Assembly: GCA_002353295.1 (NCBI GenBank)
Contig: DEJG01000020.1
Coordinates: forward strand, 43,179-107,178
Direction: 5' to 3'
Origin: Prevotella sp. UBA2754
GTDB lineage: Bacteria > Bacteroidota > Bacteroidia > Bacteroidales > Bacteroidaceae
Length of the DNA: 64,000 nucleotides
Position 1 is the first letter of the stretch; the number at the start of each line of letters is the position of its first letter. Below, piece after piece: positions 51,237 to 58,443 of the stretch. The translations under genes were made by a program, and so were the position numbers. The notes under the pieces were generated by a model. It searched no databases and was not told the DNA's origin. It worked only from the letters and a program-made list of their open reading frames with translations.

Positions 51237-51515
51237 TCAATACATACGTCCATAATGCCCCTGATGAAAAGCATTCATTACTTGTAATAAAGCTTTCACT
51301 TCTTCCGTGGTAGGATTGGTAGCCCTATATTCATCTAAAACAGATTGGCAAAGAGCTAAGAATTTCCTTTCTGCCTCCTTGCATGTCTTATCAGCATCTG
51401 CATATCGTGCATCACCAATAGATAGGTTTGAAAGTTTTCCTTTGCAACGCTCAAATTCTACAGAAGCATCGAAAAGGTCACTGATATATTTGTAGTATTT
51501 CTCTTGTGTAGTCAT
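51237..51515 (-). CDS. Small helical protein, first gene of the TIR/modification operon
   Basis: A 92-residue protein, MTTQEKYYKYISDLFDASVE at the N-terminus, then helices with heptad-like Leu spacing and EVKALLQVMNAF. It shows no signal peptide and no recognisable domain. It directly precedes the two TIR genes. It could be a partner or antitoxin-like regulator of the TIR proteins. The nearest good promoter upstream is at 52202-52234; between are toxin-antitoxin relics. Confidence 0.6.
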   Translation of the reverse strand: MTTQEKYYKYISDLFDASVEFERCKGKLSNLSIGDARYADADKTCKEAERKFLALCQSVLDEYRATNPTTEEVKALLQVMNAFHQGHYGRMY

Positions 51516-51578
51516 TTATCTATTTGCTAAATTTCTTTTAAGAAATGCTTATTTTTTTCTAATCAAACGGCAGGCTTT

Positions 51579-51695
51579 TTAACTTCTCTCGGAATTCGAC
51601 CGTACGAACTTGATGGTCTGTTCCATCAAATCCTTATTACCCATGATGTGGCTCATTTCATTGAGCAAGGATTTCTCTAATGATATTGTTGCCAT
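51579..51695 (-). pseudogene. 5' fragment of the DinJ/RelB-like antitoxin gene, disrupted
   Basis: Encodes MATISLEKSLLNEMSHIMGN to residue 33, identical to the intact antitoxin at 61933-62178, then diverges to NSERS and a stop. A different frame past the junction reads FREKLKSLPFD and a stop, which looks like the true C-terminus of a related antitoxin. So the middle of the gene has been lost by deletion or recombination. Confidence 0.8.
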
Positions 51696-51760
51696 AACTA
51701 TATTTTTTAATAATTTCTTGATAGAATATTACCCTTCTAATGCTTCCCAATCATCATAAT
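51596..51760. repeat. Long direct repeat, copy A (pairs with 62079-62245)
   Basis: About 165 bases nearly identical to 62079-62245; the only differences I see are two or three bases in a T-rich spacer. The copy carries the last codons of the lamin-tail-like gene (DDWEALEG and stop), the intergenic space and the first 33 codons of the antitoxin. Same orientation in both places, 10.5 kb apart, bracketing regions F and G. Confidence 0.85.
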
Positions 51761-51772
51761 AGTTCCTTAAAT

Positions 51773-51865
51773 TCAACCTTTATTCATCATGGCTTTAAGG
51801 AACTTACGTAACTCAGCCATGTCAGCACGAGCTGTTATGCTGATTCTGACTTCATAAGTCTGCAT
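51773..51865 (-). pseudogene. Truncated ParE/RelE-type toxin
   Basis: Encodes 30 residues, MQTYEVRISITARADMAELR onward to AMMNKG and a stop. The opening resembles ParE-type toxins (Y-x-V-x-I-S-x-T-A-x-x-D), which are normally 90-100 residues. It breaks off 12 bases before the direct repeat at 51760. The start overlaps the end of the small antitoxin-like ORF, the normal layout of a toxin-antitoxin pair. Probably non-functional. Confidence 0.55.
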
Positions 51866-52004
51866 AGTCCTGATGAACCTGAGAAATTAATTCGTCGAAA
51901 TACTCATCAACGGACATGGTACTAGCTATCACACGCTTACGAGTAGAAACGGCTTTTGCATTCTGAGATGAACTTTGTGTATTATTGGTAACTATCATAA
52001 TCAT
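51852..52004 (-). CDS. Small antitoxin-like ORF, 50 residues
   Basis: Starts MIMIVTNNTQSSSQNAKAVS and ends SVDEYFDELISQVHQDYADL. The C-terminal helix, acidic and amphipathic, is typical of antitoxins that wrap ParE/RelE toxins. It overlaps the truncated toxin by 14 bases. With the toxin broken, it may be an orphan or a relic. It lies between the leader repeat copy 2 and the TIR operon. Confidence 0.5.
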   Translation of the reverse strand: MIMIVTNNTQSSSQNAKAVSTRKRVIASTMSVDEYFDELISQVHQDYADL

Positions 52005-52089
52005 TTTCTTAAAAATATTGCAGAAATGCCTGATTTAGACTAAATTAGCTGGGAAAGCTGAATATCCTGAACGAAATAGGAGGGGGTCA

Positions 52090-52107
52090 CTGCCTGGGGG
52101 GAGGCAG
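52090..52107 (-). promoter_or_regulatory. Leader hairpin, copy 2
   Basis: Stem ctgcct/aggcag around a six-base gggggg loop; see copy 1 at 41561-41578. The stem is unchanged although two of six loop bases differ. Confidence 0.5.
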
Positions 52108-52139
52108 AGGCTAACATAGTGGGGGTATTAAGTGATATG

Positions 52140-52175
52140 TCACGCTTCATCATATGCACTGACATTCAGCAGCAT
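52140..52175 (-). other. Short leader reading frame, 11 codons, copy 2
   Basis: Encodes MLLNVSAYDEA, the same peptide as copy 1, with one synonymous change. Confidence 0.4.
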
Positions 52176-52201
52176 TGTGATTAATGTACATTTATCGGGT
52201 G

Positions 52202-52234
52202 CAAAGATACGAATTAATTTTGATAATCCGCAAA
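52202..52234 (-). promoter_or_regulatory. Bacteroidales promoter, leader copy 2
   Basis: On the minus strand TTTG at 52234-52231 and TATCTTTG at 52209-52202, with 21 bases between. Identical to the copy at 41673-41705. Expected to transcribe leftward through the toxin-antitoxin relics into the TIR operon. Confidence 0.7.
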
Positions 52235-52239
52235 CTTCT

Positions 52240-52470
52240 TGGTTCAAGATTCAAGAGATTTAGATTCAGGTTTCAAGATTCAGGTTTCAGGATTCAGAGC
52301 TGCGGAGCTGCGGGGTTCAAGAGACTTGGTTCAGGGTTCATTGTTCAGGGTTCATGATTCAGAGCAGCGGAGCTGCTGGTTTCAGGATTCAGGTTTCAGG
52401 GTGGACAAGACTTGAAACTTGGAACGGGCGAAGCCCTATGAAACTTGAAACAGACCTTATCCTTCAGGTT
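52240..52470. repeat. Low-complexity TTCAAG/ATTCAGG repeat tract
   Basis: A run of degenerate units such as gattcaggtttcaag, ggttcagggttcat and agcggagctgc, without regular period. The same kind of tract is at 41716-41772, 52860-52932 and 61104-61126. It fills the space between leader copy 2 and the S23 gene. No gene seen in it. Confidence 0.6.
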
Positions 52471-52858
52471 TCAGGTGTTTTAAGCCTGTGATTGGACTTC
52501 CTTTGAGGGAAGTGATGAACTTGCTTATTGCTTTGCTCAGATTGAGGCTATCATTATATAGTTTCTTGGCCGTGTCTTTGTCAATGAAACCGACATCAGT
52601 GGCTCTAATGATCTGACTGCGAACTTCGCCACAGGAGCCTTTTGCAATATACAGGAAATTGATAAATTCCTTGTTGCCATCGCGTTCGTAGCCCTCTGCT
52701 ATGTTGTCCATGATAGAGCCGGCGGCTGCATGAATTTGCTGAACAAACCTCATGTCCTTATGGAACTCGCCGTCCTTGGTGATAGCATACACATCCTTAC
52801 AGAGGTCACGAGCCATCTGAAAGATGGTCAGGTCTTCAAAACGCTGGACTTTGGACAT
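52457..52858 (-). CDS. Four-helix-bundle (S23-type) protein
   Basis: A 133-residue protein from MSKVQRFEDLTIFQMARDLC. An ATG six codons further upstream is in frame but lies in the repeat tract, so 52858 is preferred. Further motifs are QIHAAAGSIMDNIAEGYERD and KEFINFLYIAKGSCGEVRSQ, quoted as IMDNIAEGYERDGNKEF and FLYIAKGSCGEVRSQ, the PF05635 signature. It belongs to a different subgroup from the 41907-42353 protein. Function unknown; the fold is shared with Avd proteins of diversity-generating retroelements, but no reverse transcriptase is present. Confidence 0.85.
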   Translation of the reverse strand: MSKVQRFEDLTIFQMARDLCKDVYAITKDGEFHKDMRFVQQIHAAAGSIMDNIAEGYERDGNKEFINFLYIAKGSCGEVRSQIIRATDVGFIDKDTAKKLYNDSLNLSKAISKFITSLKGSPITGLKHLKPEG

Positions 52859-52909
52859 TGTGGTTTCAAGATGCAAGACAGCAGAGCTGCGGGTTTCAAG
52901 ATTCAGGAT

Positions 52910-53287
52910 TCAGGTTTCAAGATTCAAGGTTGCTATGCTATTGGAACTGAGTTTTTGGGAATCATATCCGCCCTCATCGAGGGAATAAAATACCCTCCCC
53001 AAATTACTGAACGATGTCTGATGGCTGAGGTCTGAAGGCAGAAGTTTGGGCAACCTCATAAATTCTTTGCAAGGAATACTCCGGGCTATACATGTCATCG
53101 AAATCAATTTTCCTAACCATAATAGAATCTGTGATATTTCACCAACACAAAAATGTACTCTTGTTCCTTCAATTTGTTTCTCCGCTTCTTTGCGATATAT
53201 GTATCCGAACAAGACGGCATTTTTTGTTTCGTCTGAGTAATGGACATTACCTAACAAATCTTGAATGTGTCCACTCAATGGTTTCAT
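52910..53287 (-). CDS. Hypothetical ORF, probably a fused remnant
   Basis: About 125 residues. The first ~60 (MKPLSGHIQDLLGNVHYSDE, then VHFCVGEISQILLWLGK) look like real protein. The remaining part (LPSDLSHQTSF, GRVFYSLDEGGYD, SIATLNLET) overlaps the simple repeat tract at 52860-52932 and looks like translated intergenic DNA. I do not recognise a family. Best read as a gene whose 3' end was replaced during rearrangement. Confidence 0.35.
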   Translation of the reverse strand: MKPLSGHIQDLLGNVHYSDETKNAVLFGYIYRKEAEKQIEGTRVHFCVGEISQILLWLGKLISMTCIARSIPCKEFMRLPKLLPSDLSHQTSFSNLGRVFYSLDEGGYDSQKLSSNSIATLNLET

Positions 53288-53359
53288 CACTTCATTTATT
53301 TAACTCATTGAGGTTATCAATTAATGGTTACTTCTTTCAACATCTGTAAAAAGTGCTGA

Positions 53360-53842
53360 TTATACTCCAATTCCTCTGATGGGCTGGTACAATAGACCTA
53401 TCAGTTTCCCCTTGTATTCCATCACCCTTCGTTCCAAATCTGTCGATTCGACATTTGCATCACCTATCAAATTCGTTATTTCGTCCTGAAGCGACATCTC
53501 AAACTCTGAAATCTTCTCACGCAATGCATTATCATACGATGAAATGGATGCCTCTAATGGTGCAAGGAATGCACTTACATTATCTTTTTGCTTTCCCTGT
53601 TCTTGCGCTCGAAGAAGCAAATTATCGTAATTCATATTCTCCTTGAACTCTTTTAACGCATGTACGGTCTCATCGAAATAATTGTTTATACGTTCCAACT
53701 GAGGAATTACCAACACGGACAGATACCAATTCTTGTTGTTTTGCTCTGTCGTACTTATTCGATTGTATTCATTCTGCTTCTTGAACTGGTAAATGGCAAA
53801 GCCAAAACCTAAAACAGCAATCAAAGCATTGACAACGTCCAT
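53360..53842 (-). CDS. Single-pass membrane protein with coiled coil
   Basis: About 160 residues from the ATG at 53842. A single N-terminal membrane helix, MDVVNALIAVLGFGFAIYQF, is followed by a soluble helical region rich in Glu, Gln and Asn (YFDETVHALKEFKEN, YDNALREKISEFEMSLQDE). It has the look of a sensor or scaffold anchored at the inner membrane. It follows the STAS-like gene by 78 bases and may form a three-gene unit with it and the GHKL ATPase. A similar layout (N-terminal helix plus coiled coil) is seen at 60485-61000. Confidence 0.6.
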   Translation of the reverse strand: MDVVNALIAVLGFGFAIYQFKKQNEYNRISTTEQNNKNWYLSVLVIPQLERINNYFDETVHALKEFKENMNYDNLLLRAQEQGKQKDNVSAFLAPLEASISSYDNALREKISEFEMSLQDEITNLIGDANVESTDLERRVMEYKGKLIGLLYQPIRGIGV

Positions 53843-53920
53843 AATTCCACACTCAAACTGAAGGTTGAATCCCAAGTTAAGATGAAATGGCCAACAATTT
53901 TGTAACATAAGCACATGACA

Positions 53921-54280
53921 TTAAAAGTCAATACCTGTGGAATGGTTCAGTTCATTGGTTGCTTTCCTGCGACACTCCGACAGGTTCCTCTCTAATATGG
54001 CTTTCCATTCTGGATCTTGTTCTTCAATCTCAAACGAATACTTCACATAGAATTTATCTATTGACCCCATCTTCTTAATGCTATCAAAGAAAAGACCAAG
54101 GAAAAACGAGCTGTTAAATGAAGTTGTATTCTTCGGAATGAGGATTGTATAATATATGCCATCGCCATCCTTTGCGTCCAACTGCAGGTCTGTACGTGCC
54201 ATCTTTCCCTCTGGTCTTCCTGTAAACACGGTGCTGCCCTGACCACGATATTTCAATATTTCTATTTTCTGCCTATTCAT
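53921..54280 (-). CDS. STAS-like (DUF4325-type) protein
   Basis: A 119-residue protein starting MNRQKIEILKYRGQGSTVFT. The segment SFNSSFFLGLFFDSIKKMG with a following strand FYVKYSFEIEE resembles the DUF4325/STAS-like fold, in which a Ser-rich loop before a helix is the phosphorylatable site of anti-anti-sigma proteins. The upstream gene encodes a GHKL ATPase and the two overlap by 8 bases, the same partnership as anti-sigma kinase and STAS antagonist. No sigma factor is encoded nearby, so the pair may serve a different signal, possibly defence. Confidence 0.65.
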   Translation of the reverse strand: MNRQKIEILKYRGQGSTVFTGRPEGKMARTDLQLDAKDGDGIYYTILIPKNTTSFNSSFFLGLFFDSIKKMGSIDKFYVKYSFEIEEQDPEWKAILERNLSECRRKATNELNHSTGIDF

Positions 54281-55601
54281 TCTTCTGTTCAATTAAGTTC
54301 TTATTCAAGAAAACTCTGCATTCTATAAAAGAGCCAGGGAAATAGCTAGGATGATATTGCAGATACTTCGCATCCGGTAACTTTTTAAAATCCTGCTCCT
54401 TGTTGAGAGAAATGTGCAAGTGCTCTCTGTCCTCACCGTAAGGTACAACATCACTATCACAACTGAGGGTCGTATGTCCGGTTATTATCTTCAGCACAGA
54501 CCTATAATTCTTATCCTGCGGTCCTTTGTCTTCCAAATCAGAGAATGCTTTCAAGAACTGCATAGTTCCATTGCCTCGTGATTCATCCTCGTACTTTAAA
54601 CGGCTGATGCCTTCGTTCAGCATATAAAGCGTGAAAAGAGATTCTCTCTCAAACTCCTGATTCCACGTAAATTGACTCTTGTGCAAGTTCAATAGTTTCT
54701 CAAGTTTCAGGTAGTTTTCAATGTTCTCGTTTTTTGTCCGCTCAAAGCCTTCGTAGAACGAATCACCAAAGTTCAGTATCGTTAAATTCAACTCCAATAG
54801 ATCTGCATCCTTTCCGCTATCATGGAAAGTCACTCCTGAAACATACCATGTTTCTTTCTTTATGCTATGATCTTCTGCGTTGTTAAGCATTTCAGTGGTC
54901 AAACTTTCCAGCAGATTGCGACCATTTTTTGAAAGGATTTTATGTGCTGGTCGGTAGGACTGATTGATAAACTCAACTATCTCTTTTGCAGCTTTTGCCT
55001 TACGGTTCTCCGCAAAAGAGCCTCTAAACTTACCAGAGAGCACCGGTAGCTTCAAGAATTCTCCATCAGCGTCCGTAAAGTCTTTATAATCATACAAGTC
55101 AAATATCTTCAAGTACTTCATCACCTTCAAATCACCAGGTTTTGATGGCGGAACGATGCTGAACTTGGTGGTTCTTAATTTCTTTTTACCAGATCCCAAC
55201 GAAACACGATAGTCGCGTATGAGAATGTAAAGTAGAGATATTGTGGATACCGAGACTTTCTCGCATTCAGAGAAATCGATGCACAACTCACTGATGTGAT
55301 GATATAAAGAAGCGGTAAGCGTTGTAAAGAATTCTACGCATTCATCGTGTGCATCGTGGAACGTGAATCGCTTGGGTATCTTAATGGTACTTCTTTTTTG
55401 TTCTTCTGATGATGATAAGTTCTTATATAAAAGGCTGACTGAACGAGTATCTTTCCATACCTGTATGGACGGCTGTATTTTATACAAAGACTGGCGTTTC
55501 CATCGCAAGAGCCTACGAGGATGACTCCTGCGGAGTCTGTAGGTCTTTGCTTCTAAAACCCTCTGTCTTCTGATTATATCACTCCTTCTTTTCTTTTTCA
55601 C
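54273..55601 (-). CDS. GHKL (histidine-kinase-like) ATPase with N-terminal regulatory region
   Basis: A 442-residue protein with a GTG start at 55601; the N-terminal ~50 residues are very basic (KKKRRSDIIRRQRVLEAK). Residues ~60-190 include a STAS-like part (ELCIDFSECEKVSVSTISLL). The ATPase begins at about 220: LLESLTTEMLNNAEDHS is the N-box with Glu and Asn, LTILNFGDSFYEGF the G1 region, and ESRGNGTMQFL the G2 box. There is no phospho-acceptor His domain. It is probably a stand-alone ATPase/kinase acting on the adjacent STAS-like protein. The strongly basic N-terminus may bind nucleic acid. Confidence 0.7.
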   Translation of the reverse strand: MKKKRRSDIIRRQRVLEAKTYRLRRSHPRRLLRWKRQSLYKIQPSIQVWKDTRSVSLLYKNLSSSEEQKRSTIKIPKRFTFHDAHDECVEFFTTLTASLYHHISELCIDFSECEKVSVSTISLLYILIRDYRVSLGSGKKKLRTTKFSIVPPSKPGDLKVMKYLKIFDLYDYKDFTDADGEFLKLPVLSGKFRGSFAENRKAKAAKEIVEFINQSYRPAHKILSKNGRNLLESLTTEMLNNAEDHSIKKETWYVSGVTFHDSGKDADLLELNLTILNFGDSFYEGFERTKNENIENYLKLEKLLNLHKSQFTWNQEFERESLFTLYMLNEGISRLKYEDESRGNGTMQFLKAFSDLEDKGPQDKNYRSVLKIITGHTTLSCDSDVVPYGEDREHLHISLNKEQDFKKLPDAKYLQYHPSYFPGSFIECRVFLNKNLIEQKNE

Positions 55602-55755
55602 TTGTCATTTCGATATATTCACGAAAAATGTTAGCAACTTTCAACGATTCTCTTTACCTTTCGCAAGCCTTTAGCAAGGTACTTATGGACTGAGACAGGA
55701 GGACTGGGAAAACGATTAAATCTGAAGTCTGAAGGCTAAACGAGGTCTGAGGGCT

Positions 55756-56243
55756 TTACTTCTTCTCCTCCTTCAATTGTTCGTTTAACTTCTTGCATCT
55801 AGCTACCAATATCTTTACTAGTTCCTCACATTCCGTATTAATAGATTCATACTATTTGTCGTCTATGTATTTATTTCTGTGAAAAAGTTCAATCCAATAA
55901 AGAGACTCCCTTGCTTCCTTAAGAGCTAAATATGAGACCGATAGTCGGTCTTACTAACTGCATTTGTTACTTCTGCATTGTTCGCTCCGATGCTAGTTCC
56001 ACTACGAAGGAGTTGATTGCAGAGGTTTGACACAGATTGCATGTAAACTGGTACAGCCGCTACGCTGATGTCAGATGTCTGATGTAAGAAGGAAGATGTT
56101 TGTTTTCCTTTCTTTTGAATCTTTGACTTCTTATAATTCTCATGAGCAGCTACTGCCTGTGACAGCAAGTAATCATTGAGTTTTATTATGCGGTCACTGA
56201 ATGCTAGGCATTTTGCTTGTATGGCATCTGCTATTTCGCTCAT
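55756..56243 (-). pseudogene. S23-type four-helix-bundle pseudogene
   Basis: From MSEIADAIQAKCLAFSDRII the sequence runs like the protein at 41907-42353 up to NAVSKTDYRS, where one base is missing. In the shifted frame the match continues as YLALKEARESLYW, then a TAG stop (DK*YESI), then CEELVKILVARCKKL. So it has one frameshift and one nonsense change. The insertion between helices 1 and 2 (near 56066-56100) is made of the gatgtcagatgtctgatg-type repeat, translated in frame. Confidence 0.85.
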
Positions 56244-56282
56244 TGTTCGATTGATGTAAGATGGCTGGAGGCTGATGAGATT

Positions 56283-56304
56283 CTTTCCTATCACATTTCC
56301 CTGC
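56283..56304. repeat. 22-base sequence shared with 31570-31591
   Basis: Identical to 31570-31591. It lies 81 bases beyond the 3' end of the Mrr-like gene of the QueC operon; see the partner entry. Confidence 0.5.
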
Positions 56305-56385
56305 TTACACCGTTACTTAATTTGTATGTTTGGCTGTTGCCAGCAAAAATCCACAAGAGAAGTGTGTGGTCTGAGGACCATTATT

Positions 56386-57144
56386 TTATTCTGTTATATA
56401 ATCAGTAATACACGATTCGTAATGCATCCTCTCAGAGAAATCCAATTTCCAATCTTCAATAGGGTTGGCAACAAAAAGTTCTTCAAACGCCTTAACTCCT
56501 TGAATAAATTCTTGTTCTAAATAATCGAACAAGTTGTTGAAGTAGTCAAATTGTATTCCATCAATCACAACAGGCTCTTCTGGGCGGTGCATCCCCAATT
56601 CTAAAGATCTTGCTAAAAAATAAGGTTTCATGTACTTGTTTTGTAAACGGATGCACTCCTCTTTAGCTTCTTCCGCACAAAACTTCTCAATCGGGACATC
56701 CAAATAATCAGTATATACTCCTAACGGATCTCCCAACCTTTGAATCTCACGGAAACGGTTCTTTACCCATTTGGCACCAATCATATCAATAAAACCTTCC
56801 CAATCCTTCAAAACCACATTTGAACAATAGGCGGCTTTTACGGCTCCTTCTTGATACCCTTCTTTGGAAATGAAAATGCCCAACATAGAACCTGAATCAT
56901 GAACTACTGTTCGGAACGCATGAATCTTCTCTTGCGGAACTGGTGTTTCCCAAAACTTACACTCGCAGATGAACTGGCATAACAATTCATCATCCGTGGT
57001 TGCATATACGTCTACCTCTGTTTTTCCACGCACCAATTCAATGGTCTTAGGAGACTCAGCATGATAACCACATTGGTTTAGATACTTGCAGACCTTATCT
57101 TGCAAGTTTTTCCATGTAGTGGGTACTTCGTTGGTAATTCGCAT
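56386..57144 (-). CDS. Mrr-like restriction endonuclease
   Basis: A 252-residue protein. The nuclease core is near residues 30-110: GKTEVDVYATTDDE gives the Asp, ICECKFWETPVPQEKIHAF the Glu-x-Lys, and GIFISKEGYQEGAVKAA the following strand and helix, as in Mrr_cat PD-(D/E)xK enzymes that cut modified or foreign DNA. The C-terminal half is helical. It is the last gene of the QueC operon, 5 bases after the glycosylase gene. A nuclease that reads a modified base is consistent with a 7-deazaguanine-linked system, but the target is unknown. Confidence 0.8.
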   Translation of the reverse strand: MRITNEVPTTWKNLQDKVCKYLNQCGYHAESPKTIELVRGKTEVDVYATTDDELLCQFICECKFWETPVPQEKIHAFRTVVHDSGSMLGIFISKEGYQEGAVKAAYCSNVVLKDWEGFIDMIGAKWVKNRFREIQRLGDPLGVYTDYLDVPIEKFCAEEAKEECIRLQNKYMKPYFLARSLELGMHRPEEPVVIDGIQFDYFNNLFDYLEQEFIQGVKAFEELFVANPIEDWKLDFSERMHYESCITDYITE

Positions 57145-57149
57145 TTATT

Positions 57150-57806
57150 TCATAACTCAAAATCTAAGAACAACTCTTCTATGTTATTCCGTTTATGTGA
57201 CATATAAGACCAAATACTATAGTCCAACGACCTTCTAGTCTTAGCCATTATGTCAGCAGCAAATTCAACCACCTCTTTTATTTCAAAATAATCATCAAAC
57301 ATAATATCTGCATCCACAAGAAACTCGCGTATATGGCGGTCAACTGCCACGGTATCAAAACCCAAAAGGCGCTTCATGTAGTCACAGGTTTTATTACCTA
57401 TTCCGTTTATCTCTTTTAGTTGTTCCTCTCCTAATTCACTATTCAAAAAACATGTTAAATCCTCGACAGTTTCAATAGAGTGAAAAGAACAGAAAGAAAC
57501 CAAATCTTCCATTCTGTGTATCTTGGCAGTATTGTTCCAGTGAAGCACCTCTCTCACTCCATAACGGTCAAGAACTTTTGAAAAGGCAGATACGGTATCT
57601 GCTTCTGGGAAGCGCATCAATACACTTTCAACTCTTGGCCTTACAACACTTCTATAGTTAACACCTGCTTGTAATATAGCATCGGTGAACAAAGCTCCAA
57701 TATGGTCTCTGTAAGGACAAACTTCAGGTTCAATAAAATCGAAGTTGTCAATAGTATCTATATACTCTTTCAGGCGAAGAGCATTCGCGGTCATTCTCTT
57801 ACACAT
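57150..57806 (-). CDS. HhH-GPD DNA glycosylase/lyase-like protein
   Basis: A 218-residue protein. The helix-hairpin-helix is LKEINGIGNKTCDYMKRLLG with Lys at the catalytic lysine position of bifunctional glycosylases, followed by TVAVDRHIREFL with the catalytic Asp. No C-terminal four-Cys Fe-S motif is present. It is thus of OGG/EndoIII type and may be an active N-glycosylase/lyase. Its start overlaps the QueC gene by 8 bases. OGG-like and QueC-like genes are reported as companions in type IV CBASS; here no CD-NTase is found. Confidence 0.82.
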   Translation of the reverse strand: MCKRMTANALRLKEYIDTIDNFDFIEPEVCPYRDHIGALFTDAILQAGVNYRSVVRPRVESVLMRFPEADTVSAFSKVLDRYGVREVLHWNNTAKIHRMEDLVSFCSFHSIETVEDLTCFLNSELGEEQLKEINGIGNKTCDYMKRLLGFDTVAVDRHIREFLVDADIMFDDYFEIKEVVEFAADIMAKTRRSLDYSIWSYMSHKRNNIEELFLDFEL

Positions 57807-58443
57807 GATGACCTGCTTCTTGTTCTATTTGCTTGAGTGCATTCAATCTATCCACGCAATTAGGGCATGCCCCGCATGGTATTTCTGGTGAGGCCTGGCA
57901 TGAGAAGGTCTGCCCTATAGGGGCTTTCAACTCAATACCAAGTTTGGCCACATCATATTTGGTCATATTCCGGAAAGGCATCTCAATTTTCACAGAGCCA
58001 TACTCAGAAAGCAGACCTTCCAGTTTATTAAAAAACTCAGAAGAGCAATCTATCTCCTTGGCATGGTTGCTATTGATGAAAGCAGAATATACTTTATCAA
58101 GACCAAGCGTCTGAGCAAAGGATGCCGCTATCGTCAACAAAAGCACATTTCTGTAAGGGATATATAAATCCTCTGCTTTCACTTCATCTTTCCACAGATC
58201 AGCAGCTTTGATAAAGCGTGACTTGGAATACTTGTATATAGATGAAACATCTATTATTTCTATCTTGTCTGAATATTGTGCAGGGATTACCTGCCGCAGC
58301 GTCTCAAGTTCATGTTCAGCACAATGCTGTCCATAATTGATAAACAGAGGTATGAAATCTACTCTTTGTGCCACGAACTGATACATCAGAGTAGTGGAGT
58401 CTAAACCTCCTGATACTAAGATTACTCCTTTAGAGAGTTCCAT
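57799..58443 (-). CDS. QueC-like 7-cyano-7-deazaguanine synthase-family enzyme
   Basis: A 214-residue protein. The PP-loop is ILVSGGLDSTTLMY (8-21). FINYGQHCAEHELETL and DLYIPYRNVLLLTIAAS follow, and the C-terminal zinc site is SCQASPEIPCGACPNC. Size and motifs fit QueC. Housekeeping queC usually sits with queD/queE/queF, none of which is here. Instead it is within a tightly packed operon of nuclease, glycosylase and nucleoside-related genes, as with QueC homologues of Qat and type IV CBASS. It overlaps the upstream PfkB-NDT gene by 14 bases. Confidence 0.88.
   Translation of the reverse strand: MELSKGVILVSGGLDSTTLMYQFVAQRVDFIPLFINYGQHCAEHELETLRQVIPAQYSDKIEIIDVSSIYKYSKSRFIKAADLWKDEVKAEDLYIPYRNVLLLTIAASFAQTLGLDKVYSAFINSNHAKEIDCSSEFFNKLEGLLSEYGSVKIEMPFRNMTKYDVAKLGIELKAPIGQTFSCQASPEIPCGACPNCVDRLNALKQIEQEAGHHV

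Larger units (their letters stand above)
52054..52249 (-). repeat. Promoter/leader direct repeat, copy 2 (upstream of the TIR/modification operon)
   Basis: About 196 bases matching 41524-41720 with about eight differences, including one single-base deletion. It has the same promoter (52202-52234), the same 11-codon frame and the same hairpin stem. It stands 540 bases upstream of the first TIR-operon gene. The two copies bracket 10.5 kb containing region E, so a single crossover between them would delete or excise the whole operon as a circle. Confidence 0.85.

Noticed and set aside
52240..52470. Possible CRISPR or minisatellite
   Set aside because: Units are degenerate, with no regular period and no spacers; the same low-complexity sequence is dispersed at other sites.
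52457..52858. Avd protein of a diversity-generating retroelement
   Set aside because: The fold family is related, but no reverse transcriptase, template repeat or variable repeat was found in the window.
57799..58443. Housekeeping queC of the queuosine pathway
   Set aside because: No queD, queE or queF nearby; the gene is locked by overlaps into an operon with nuclease, glycosylase and nucleoside-related genes.
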